A stretch of DNA of 11,403 bases from Candidatus Woesearchaeota archaeon (GTDB lineage: Archaea > Nanobdellota > Nanobdellia > Woesearchaeales > WJKL01), in the NCBI GenBank assembly GCA_019322815.1, contig JAHWIB010000040.1, positions 1-11,403 of the forward strand, in the 5' to 3' direction. The notes under the pieces are model-generated. The model had not been told where the DNA came from, ran no database searches, and worked only from the letters and a program-made list of their open reading frames with translations. Shown here piece after piece: positions 6,473 to 11,403 of the stretch. Each line of letters starts with the position of its first letter. Position 1 is the stretch's first letter. The translations under genes and the position numbers were made by a program.

Positions 6473-6572
6473 CGGGTGTCTGCAAGAGGTTCTTCCCTGG
6501 GCTTCGACGAGACTTAGCCAATAAGTCTCTAGCACCAAGACCTCATACCAATATAGGAGGCTAACCCTATAT
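6473..6572. ncRNA. Structured element of unknown family (noncoding RNA or leader)
   Basis: This stretch is clearly richer in G and C than its surroundings and folds well. Visible helices (plus-strand numbering): GAGACTTA 6509-6516 with TAAGTCTC 6522-6529 (8 bp, 5-base loop); GGGCT 6499-6503 with AGC-A-CC 6531-6536 (one bulged A); GAGG-T-TCTT 6486-6494 with AAGACCTC 6537-6544 (one bulged T); outer GGGT 6474-6477 with ACCC 6564-6567. A competing hairpin ATATAGG 6551-6557 / CCTATAT 6566-6572 uses the same 3' strand and is followed by T-rich sequence. The helices nest coaxially as in a stable RNA. The strand is unresolved: plus would give a short RNA with a terminator-like end; minus would make it the leader of the surface-protein cluster. 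It does not fit tRNA, box C/D, SRP or RNase P consensus that I can recall. Confidence 0.45.
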
Positions 6573-6579
6573 TTTAATT

Positions 6580-6628
6580 TATAGATTACGGATTATAAAG
6601 CATATTCCGTAACCTTAAGAAATCTATA
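6580..6628. repeat. Nested dyad symmetry element
   Basis: TATAGA (6580-6585) pairs with TCTATA (6623-6628), and TTACGGA (6586-6592) pairs with TCCGTAA (6606-6612), giving 13 bp with a 10-base bulge on one side and a 13-base loop. It sits beside the TATA boxes, so it may be a regulator-binding site, an RNA leader fold, or an origin-type dyad. Confidence 0.55.
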
Positions 6629-6635
6629 ACTAAAC

Positions 6636-6645
6636 TTATATATAA
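6636..6645. promoter_or_regulatory. Palindromic TATA sequence
   Basis: TTATATATAA reads the same on both strands. With TAAAC before it on the plus strand it could be a second plus promoter; on the minus strand the context CCTTTATATATAAG is also TATA-like and would start a transcript near 6612 through both structured elements. Confidence 0.35.
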
Positions 6646-6658
6646 AGGTATCTATGGC

Positions 6659-6673
6659 CGAAACATTTATATA
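6659..6673 (+). promoter_or_regulatory. BRE/TATA promoter of the right cluster
   Basis: CGAAA (6659-6663) followed by CATTTATATA is close to the archaeal BRE plus TTTATATA box. A start about 25 bases downstream falls near 6695-6700, giving a leader of about 55 bases to the ATG at 6754, or about 15 to a TTG at 6715. Confidence 0.6.
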
Positions 6674-6753
6674 GTAGTTATCCCTCTCTATAAAAAATAA
6701 GGGTTATTTAATAGTTGAAATATACTATTTTTAAAAAAGAGATCAAACAAAAA

Positions 6754-6981
6754 ATGCCAGAAGAGGATTATAACCAAAATGATATTTCTCTCATTGATGA
6801 ATTTATTTTTCATGTAAAAGTAAGAGAAGGTGGCGGCAAACCAGGAAATCCTTCTTTAGAAATAACAATACCTAAATGGTTTTGTGAAAAAAAAGGAATT
6901 AGGTTAGGAGATATTATAAAACTTAAATTTGAAGGATTTATATCCAAAGGAGGGAAAAAAGATGAAAGAAGAAAAAAATAA
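6754..6981 (+). CDS. AbrB/SpoVT-like DNA-binding protein, 75 aa
   Basis: Residues about 18-60 (FHVKVREGGG...SLEITIPKWFCEKKGIRLGDIIKLKFEGF) match the swapped-hairpin AbrB pattern: a beta strand, then (V/I)TIPK, a helix ending in a Gly, LGD and a closing strand. Such dimers bind DNA and often control their own promoter or act as antitoxins. The tail is strongly basic (SKGGKKDERRKK). No toxin partner is seen. It is the first gene after the central region, so it may regulate one or both divergent promoters; that role is inferred. I prefer the ATG at 6754, preceded by GAG at 6739-6741; a TTG at 6715 would add 13 residues. The frame overlaps the next gene by 20 bases. Confidence 0.75.
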   Translation: MPEEDYNQNDISLIDEFIFHVKVREGGGKPGNPSLEITIPKWFCEKKGIRLGDIIKLKFEGFISKGGKKDERRKK

Positions 6982-7477
6982 GATAGTTGAATATGTTAAA
7001 GTTTCAATTATAGTTATTTTATGTTTTGCAACTTTAATAAAGATATATCATAATAAGGGTGTAAATGAACAGCAGCAAATAGAGATTGATATGTTAAAAG
7101 AAAATATGGATGGATATTTAACTGAAAATAATGCTTTGATGATGAATGATAAACTAACAGAAAAAATAATGACTATTTGGATGACGACCTTAAATGAAAC
7201 AGGATTTAATCGATTACAAGATTTCTTTGATCAAGGTAATACATGGTGTTTAAATTATCAAGATATGACTTTTGCTAAATCTTTATATGCAGATGAATAT
7301 AGGTATCCTGGACAAATCATGGTATTAAGATATATAGATCCAGATCCAATTGATCCAATGAGTACAGAAAGATTCGTTGCATTATATAGAGATGGACAAG
7401 TTAAATGTTATAATGAAATAGCTCCATTAACAGAAATGGAATGTGAAAGACTTTGTGCTTCAGAGGTGCCACAATGA
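6962..7477 (+). CDS. Signal-anchor protein with Cys-containing ectodomain, 171 aa
   Basis: The ATG at 6962 is fixed by AGGAGGG (6948-6954) with good spacing; an earlier ATG at 6929 lacks this. A charged N-terminus leads to a single TM (about 12-27), then a helical stretch (about 33-80) with coiled-coil character and a C-terminal region with cysteines near 96, 149, 160 and 164 (last two as C-ERL-C). No family is recognised. Orientation with a basic cytoplasmic end puts the Cys region outside, where the CPHC protein encoded next could oxidise it. It overlaps the AbrB-like gene by 20 bases and the next gene by 4. Confidence 0.8.
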   Translation: MKEEKNKIVEYVKVSIIVILCFATLIKIYHNKGVNEQQQIEIDMLKENMDGYLTENNALMMNDKLTEKIMTIWMTTLNETGFNRLQDFFDQGNTWCLNYQDMTFAKSLYADEYRYPGQIMVLRYIDPDPIDPMSTERFVALYRDGQVKCYNEIAPLTEMECERLCASEVPQ

Positions 7478-8001
7478 AAAAAATGAATAAAAAAACAAAT
7501 GTAGATCTAACTGCAGTATTTATTGCAGGAGCATTAATTGGTATTTTTGGGACAATGGTAGTATATAATCTTTTTATAATGAATGATAAAGAAGTTATAC
7601 CATTATGTGAAGAAGGACAAAAAAGATGTAATCCTGAACAAAATGGAATTATTCAGTTATGTGAAGATAATGAATGGATAGACACAGAAGATAAATCTGA
7701 TTTTTGTATCCCTACAGATTGTGGAGATACAGATTTTAAACAGATTATTTTTGCGCATAGTCTAAGTTGTCCTCATTGCAGGAATATGATGCCTATCATT
7801 GAAGAATTAGAAGCAGAAGGATATGAATTTTATTGGGCAGAAGGAGGATCAATAAGTGGAAAAAGTGTACATGACTGCTATTCAGAAGTTATGACTGGGT
7901 ATGTTCCTCAATTTATATGCAGCAGCAATAAAGAAACAATAGGTGGAGCAATGCCTAAAGAAAATCTAGTTGCATGGATAAATGAGAAATGTGGAGGGTA
8001 A
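7474..8001 (+). CDS. Membrane-anchored thioredoxin-fold protein with CPHC active site, 175 aa
   Basis: A basic N-terminus and TM anchor (about 12-34) are followed by a Cys module (45-78, C-EEG..RC.P.Q.GI.Q.C...W.D...C) and a short thioredoxin-like domain (about 86-173). That domain has C99-P-H-C102 after the strand IIFAHSLS, and VP145 at the position of the cis-proline loop. CPHC is the active site of DsbA-type oxidases, so a thiol-disulfide role outside the membrane is likely, although the domain (about 90 residues) is compact like a glutaredoxin. The N-terminal Cys module is also found in the 652-aa protein of the opposite cluster. ATG 7474 follows GAGGTG (7463-7468) and overlaps the previous stop (ATGA). 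Confidence 0.85.
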   Translation: MKKMNKKTNVDLTAVFIAGALIGIFGTMVVYNLFIMNDKEVIPLCEEGQKRCNPEQNGIIQLCEDNEWIDTEDKSDFCIPTDCGDTDFKQIIFAHSLSCPHCRNMMPIIEELEAEGYEFYWAEGGSISGKSVHDCYSEVMTGYVPQFICSSNKETIGGAMPKENLVAWINEKCGG

Positions 8002-8003
8002 AA

Positions 8004-8663
8004 ATGAAAAAATTAATTTTTTTGATTATATTTTTGATTACAGTATCATCTGTATGTGCTTCAACAGTAAGCATACAAATCCCATTTAGATATAAATATG
8101 GGCCATATAATGATACACATACTTATTTTGAATTGATTAATAGAATAAATAGTTACCCATATAAATTAGTATCTTGGCCAAATGGATCAAGTGATGATCC
8201 AGAATGGGATTTTACTTATCACTTTGATACAGAAGAAGTATGTAATGATACATGTAATTGTGGAGTTACAGGAACTTCAGGATATAATTGGAGTGAAGAT
8301 CTGTATAATATGTCTCATAATCTTGAATTGATGATTGAAACCTTTAATGAAACAAATAATCTAACACAAGAATTCATTGCAAGTAAAGATTTAATTGAAG
8401 ATCTTGGAAGGTGCAGAGGAAGGATTGAAGAGTTAGATAATTCATCAAAATTGATGTTAACAGAAAAAGAAGCTATTCAAAATGAACTTAATCATTATAG
8501 ACCTTTTGAAAACCAATATAATACCTGTCAATCTGAATTAAGAGAAGTACAAGATGAAAAAACAACAGCTTATGGAATTGGATTTGCAATAGGTGCTGGT
8601 TTGATTTATATTGCTTTTGGAAGAAAAAAGCAAGTAGAAGAAACAGATGAGGTTATGGAATAA
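8004..8663 (+). CDS. Secreted sequon-rich coiled-coil protein with C-terminal TM, 219 aa
   Basis: A clear signal peptide (1-19, ending VCAS) precedes an ectodomain with eight NxS/T sequons (36, 60, 81, 95, 102, 115, 119, 146) and a C-NDT-C-N-C cluster (80-86). A charged helical region (about 100-185) with coiled-coil spacing follows, then a Gly-rich TM (about 189-205) and an acidic tail. This topology, a stalk on a C-terminal anchor, suits a glycosylated surface or fusion/spike-type protein, but no family is recognised. The start at ATG 8004 is set by GGAGGG at about 7993-7998; it lies two bases after the previous stop. Confidence 0.82.
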   Translation: MKKLIFLIIFLITVSSVCASTVSIQIPFRYKYGPYNDTHTYFELINRINSYPYKLVSWPNGSSDDPEWDFTYHFDTEEVCNDTCNCGVTGTSGYNWSEDLYNMSHNLELMIETFNETNNLTQEFIASKDLIEDLGRCRGRIEELDNSSKLMLTEKEAIQNELNHYRPFENQYNTCQSELREVQDEKTTAYGIGFAIGAGLIYIAFGRKKQVEETDEVME

Positions 8664-9050
8664 ATGGCAGATGATCCAACAAATCCTCCAATAATTGTAG
8701 CTACTAAAGATGAAAAAGACATCTTGATGAGTATTGCAATAAGAGCAAAGGATTTTGATGAGATTAAACTTAATGCAATAGATAAACATCTTCCTAAGAT
8801 AGAAAGAATCTTAAAATTGCTTAGAAGATTTGGATGGGTTGAAAAAGATAGGAAGATAGTGCAAAGTTTTAATGCATTATGTTTATATAATTTAGGAGGA
8901 AAATGTACTAATTCAGAAAAGGCTATCCAAGATACTTGTAATGAAACTATAAGAGCAATGTGTAAATTCTATAAAAGAAGATACAAATATAATTTTAATG
9001 TTAATCAGATAACTATTGAATCAATTCCAGGTATTAGAAGTTTGGATTAA
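8664..9050 (+). CDS. Soluble four-Cys protein of unknown function, 128 aa
   Basis: It has no signal or membrane segment and is predicted helical and basic in the middle (KHLPKIERILKLLRRFGW). Four cysteines at 73, 81, 92 and 100 are spaced symmetrically (C-x7-C-x10-C-x7-C), which could bind a metal inside the cell, although the wide spacing differs from usual zinc ribbons. No family is recognised. The ATG follows the previous stop directly (TAAATG), with GAGGTT about 9 bases before. It is the only clearly cytoplasmic product in the cluster besides the AbrB-like one, so it may be an internal partner of the membrane proteins. Confidence 0.75.
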   Translation: MADDPTNPPIIVATKDEKDILMSIAIRAKDFDEIKLNAIDKHLPKIERILKLLRRFGWVEKDRKIVQSFNALCLYNLGGKCTNSEKAIQDTCNETIRAMCKFYKRRYKYNFNVNQITIESIPGIRSLD

Positions 9051-9051
9051 T

Positions 9052-9366
9052 ATGGATGAAAAAAATAAAAAATGGAAGTTGAAAATATTTATATGGTTCA
9101 TATTTACAGAACCAATAAGAGTAGTTAAAGAATTTTTTGTAGATTTATTCTATGGAGTTACAAAAAAAAGTCCTTCAAAAACAATGATTATATTTTATTT
9201 AGTTTTATTATTTTTTACAATATTTGCTGAAAATAGATTTGCAAGTATGTTATGTTTGATTGCTTTAATATTCCTTATATTAAGACATATATACAAAAGT
9301 GGAGTTTATATCCACAGATGGAGGGAGGTAAATAATAAGAAAATAGGAGGGAATAAAAATGGTTGA
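9052..9366 (+). CDS. Double-TM basic membrane protein, 104 aa
   Basis: A long amphipathic, basic N-terminus (MDEKNKKWKLKIFIWFIF...) is followed by two hydrophobic spans (about 44-58 and 62-79) and a basic tail, placing both ends inside. No family is recognised. The ATG at 9052 is one base after the preceding TAA, so reinitiation is likely; an earlier in-frame ATG at 9016 would overlap the previous gene by 35 bases. The 3' end carries the ribosome site of the next gene and overlaps it by 8 bases. Confidence 0.75.
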   Translation: MDEKNKKWKLKIFIWFIFTEPIRVVKEFFVDLFYGVTKKSPSKTMIIFYLVLLFFTIFAENRFASMLCLIALIFLILRHIYKSGVYIHRWREVNNKKIGGNKNG

Positions 9367-9814
9367 ATGGAGTACTTATATAGGATGGGGAATACTGATT
9401 GGATTAGTTCTTCTTATAGTAATAGGAAAGGTAGTACAATGGTTAAAATTAAGAAAAGGAACTATCCAAATTAAGAAGAGACAAGAAGTTTCAGTTCCTT
9501 TGCCTGATGAGATAGATCTTGAAGAGATAGACAATGTAGAATTCTTTAAGCATCCAGAAGCAAGAAATGTAAAAGATGTGACAACTGATGCAATAAGATT
9601 ACTAAGAAATAAAAGAGATGTGATTAAAGCAGATATTGAAAAAGAAAGAAGAAATATGCTTGAAGAGCTTAATCAAGTAAAGAAGACACAAAAAGAGATT
9701 TATAGTATGCTTGAACTTTTGATTGGCTACTACAAAGATCTAAAAAGAAAAGAAAGAATTCTTCAGGTAAGCGTATCAGGATTGATGCAAAATGGAAACG
9801 GGAAAAAGAAATAA
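9359..9814 (+). CDS. Signal-anchor coiled-coil protein, 151 aa
   Basis: An N-terminal TM (about 7-24) is followed by a very basic stretch (KLRKGTIQIKKR), an acidic patch (50-60) and a long charged helix (about 75-132, rich in K, R and E with heptad-like Leu/Ile spacing). By the positive-inside rule the helical body lies in the cytoplasm. That would fit a scaffold or a link to an intracellular partner. No family is recognised. ATG 9359 has AGGAGGG (9346-9352) before it. The 3' end overlaps the following gene by 23 bases. Confidence 0.78.
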   Translation: MVEWSTYIGWGILIGLVLLIVIGKVVQWLKLRKGTIQIKKRQEVSVPLPDEIDLEEIDNVEFFKHPEARNVKDVTTDAIRLLRNKRDVIKADIEKERRNMLEELNQVKKTQKEIYSMLELLIGYYKDLKRKERILQVSVSGLMQNGNGKKK

Positions 9815-10001
9815 AATAATTTTTTTTGTTTGTTTGATGATATTGGGGGTTGTGTTGATTTACATTGGTTTAACAATGGAAACACCAGAATCTATACCAA
9901 AAGAAGGAACAATATGTACATCTGATGGAGGGTGTGTACCAAATGCACCAGATTACATCCCAAATGAGATTAAACAAGAAATTGAGGAGGTTATAAAATG
10001 A
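9792..10001 (+). CDS. Small single-TM protein with CxxxxxC motif, 69 aa
   Basis: A short basic N-terminus (METGKRNK), one TM (about 9-27) and an outside tail containing C42-TSDGG-C48, then an acidic helix. The C-T-S-D-G-G piece resembles the beginning of the C-T-D-S-D-G-G repeats in the left cluster. The ribosome site is weak (CAGG about 10 bases before), but the frame is overlapped at both ends by firm genes and closes with an ATGA overlap into the next one, which supports it as real and coupled. Confidence 0.65.
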   Translation: METGKRNKIIFFVCLMILGVVLIYIGLTMETPESIPKEGTICTSDGGCVPNAPDYIPNEIKQEIEEVIK

Positions 10002-11403
10002 AAAAACTATTAGGAATTTTGATGTTATTGATTTTGATTCCAGGAGTTTTAGGATTAACTTTAGTTGATGAAAATCCTGGAGATTCAACAACAATAACAG
10101 ACACTAGTTCTTCAACACCTTTTAATATAACAACTGCTGAAACATTAAGCAGCGGATTTGTATATATTGATAGTGTTGGTTATGGAATGAGTTGTGCAGG
10201 AACAATTTGTAATTTAGATAAAGATCTAAGTGCTAAATTAGAGTTAGATACAGTGCAGTATTATTTCCAGATAAGTGATGGAGGTCCTTTAGAGACATTT
10301 CCAGCAGCTGGTTATTATGAAGCAACTGTTGATAGAGATCCAGCACAAGTACAGAATTTAGTTGTAAGCTCTGCTTCTGAAACAGCATTAGATTTAAATT
10401 GGGATGCAAATACAGAAGGGGATATTGATTACTATAATGTATATGAAAATTCAACAGGAACTTTTATAGTTATAGATACAACAACAGATAATAATTATAC
10501 AGATTCTGGATTAACTACAGGAGTAGAATACTTTTATCAGGTTTCTGCTGTCGATACACAAACTAATGAAGGATTAGTTAGTGCTATTGACAGTGGAATC
10601 CCCCAAGATACAACTCCACCAGCAGATCCAACAATAGATCCTGTTTCAGGTTCAGTTGTAACTACAACACCAACAATAACAATAACTTATGCAGAAGAAG
10701 TATATGATGCTAGAATATATGCAGGAACAACAGAATTTGCTGCTCTAGGAGATGATACATCTGCACCATATGAATATACATGGAATCCAACTTTATTGGA
10801 TAATGCATTGTATATATTTAACATAACTGCAGAAGATTCATATGGAAACAGAGGAAGTTATATGTATACATTAAGTACAACTTCAGGAACTGTTGATATT
10901 ATAATTGGAGATGAACCACCATTATATATCAATATTGTAGAAGATTATCCAGCAGCATATGACCCAATATATACAACTCAATTAGATATTGATTGGACAG
11001 ATGATGTAGCAATAGATACTGTAACAATAAACTTTGATGAAGTTGATTATGTATATGGAATAGATCCAGAAGTCACTGTTGTAGGAGATACATATACAGC
11101 TTCTTTCTTAGGATTAGATGCAGGAATACATAATTATTCATGGACAGCAAGTGATACAAAAGGACAGGAAAATATGACTACAGAACAAATATTTACAATA
11201 AATAAGGCAGATCCAGGCATTGCAATAATATTTGATCCAGTAAGTCCTGTATCAGAATATACAGAAACTAATGCAACCTGTTCAGCATTATCTGCTGCAG
11301 AATTATACAGGAATGAAGTATTATTGACTGGATTAGAAGATATAGCAACATTAGATGCAGGAACTCATGAATATAATTGCACAGTAGCAGGAGATACAAA
11401 CTA
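9998..11403 (+). CDS. Large FnIII/Ig-like surface protein, partial (runs off right edge)
   Basis: At least 468 codons, open at the window end. It has a signal peptide (1-19, LILIPGVLG), an N-terminal region with two cysteines (66, 71), a fibronectin type III domain (about 115-203, with L-x-W, YNVY and YFYQVSAVD strands), and Ig-like beta domains at about 206-296, 305-402 and from 403 on. The last ones end in A-G-x-H-x-Y-x-(W/C)-(T)-A-x-(D), a repeated motif. Sequons are frequent. FnIII/Ig arrays like this occur in archaeal adhesins, S-layer-associated proteins and viral receptor-binding proteins. The start is strong: GAGGAGGTT precedes the ATG, which overlaps the previous TGA. Confidence 0.88.
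   Translation, partial: MKKLLGILMLLILIPGVLGLTLVDENPGDSTTITDTSSSTPFNITTAETLSSGFVYIDSVGYGMSCAGTICNLDKDLSAKLELDTVQYYFQISDGGPLETFPAAGYYEATVDRDPAQVQNLVVSSASETALDLNWDANTEGDIDYYNVYENSTGTFIVIDTTTDNNYTDSGLTTGVEYFYQVSAVDTQTNEGLVSAIDSGIPQDTTPPADPTIDPVSGSVVTTTPTITITYAEEVYDARIYAGTTEFAALGDDTSAPYEYTWNPTLLDNALYIFNITAEDSYGNRGSYMYTLSTTSGTVDIIIGDEPPLYINIVEDYPAAYDPIYTTQLDIDWTDDVAIDTVTINFDEVDYVYGIDPEVTVVGDTYTASFLGLDAGIHNYSWTASDTKGQENMTTEQIFTINKADPGIAIIFDPVSPVSEYTETNATCSALSAAELYRNEVLLTGLEDIATLDAGTHEYNCTVAGDTN

Larger units (their letters stand above)
6347..6753. other. Central noncoding region between the divergent clusters
   Basis: About 400 bases without a supported gene. From left to right it holds the leader of the 342-aa gene, a minus-strand TATA-like site (6433-6446), a GC-richer structured element (6473-6572), a second dyad (6580-6628), a palindromic TATA (6636-6645), the plus-strand promoter (6659-6673) and the leader of the AbrB-like gene. 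Gene direction and strand purine bias both switch here. A regulatory hub is certain enough; a replication origin is only a possibility. Confidence 0.7.

Noticed and set aside
6473..6572. tRNA, box C/D RNA, SRP RNA, RNase P RNA or hammerhead-type ribozyme
   Set aside because: Checked both strands for a T-loop GTTCGA block, RTGATGA/CTGA boxes, SRP and RNase P core motifs and a CTGATGA...GAAA core; none fits the helices seen.
6715..6753. Upstream TTG start for the AbrB-like gene
   Set aside because: The extra residues (lysine-rich) precede the domain, and no Shine-Dalgarno lies before the TTG; it is kept only as an alternative.
8538..10454. Minus-strand frames within the right cluster
   Set aside because: All are antisense to tightly packed plus-strand genes with ribosome sites and overlaps; they are rich in Ile/Phe/Asn/Tyr as expected for shadows.
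1..11403. CRISPR array, insertion sequence or terminal repeats
   Set aside because: No regularly spaced direct repeats, no transposase-like frame and no match between the two window ends were seen.

Overview
The window looks like AT-rich DNA from an archaeon, most likely a DPANN lineage (Woesearchaeota/Pacearchaeota-like), or from a virus or extrachromosomal element of such a host. This rests on four things: archaeal-style BRE/TATA promoters, strong GGAGG/GAGGTG ribosome sites, T-tract and hairpin terminators, and secreted proteins built from Cys-rich 'C-x-D-(T/S)-D-G-G' repeats, FnIII/Ig-like domains and NxS/T sequons. I recognise no housekeeping, replication, integrase, capsid or packaging gene, so cellular versus viral or plasmid origin stays open.

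The layout is two divergent gene clusters fired from a noncoding centre (about 6347-6753). The left cluster is on the minus strand. In transcription order it holds: two paralogous N-terminally anchored surface proteins with six matching cysteines each (342 and 310 aa), a CPBP-family membrane protease homolog (223 aa), three small membrane proteins (66, 86 and 72 aa), a 652-aa anchored Cys-rich repeat protein, and a related protein cut by the left edge. Poly-T and hairpin signals break this cluster into subunits. In particular, gene 1 and the 72-aa Gly-rich double-TM gene look individually insulated, as expected for highly expressed structural proteins.

The right cluster is on the plus strand and tightly packed, with several overlaps (two of the ATGA type). 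It encodes: an AbrB-like DNA-binding protein, a TM-anchored 171-aa protein, a TM-anchored thioredoxin-fold protein with a DsbA-like CPHC site, a sequon-rich secreted coiled-coil protein with a C-terminal TM, a soluble four-Cys protein, a double-TM protein, a TM/coiled-coil protein, a 69-aa single-TM protein, and a large FnIII/Ig-like surface protein running off the right edge.

The centre contains a GC-richer element with nested helices (about 6473-6572), a second strong dyad (6580-6628), TATA boxes facing both ways and a palindromic TATA. It could be a structured leader or noncoding RNA, a regulatory hub or a replication origin.

Inference: the clusters together encode one disulfide-stabilised, glycosylated surface or envelope apparatus. 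The CPHC protein would oxidise the Cys-rich ectodomains, the CPBP homolog would process membrane proteins, and the AbrB-like protein would control the divergent promoters. A virion or envelope module is a serious possibility but is not proven by this sequence.
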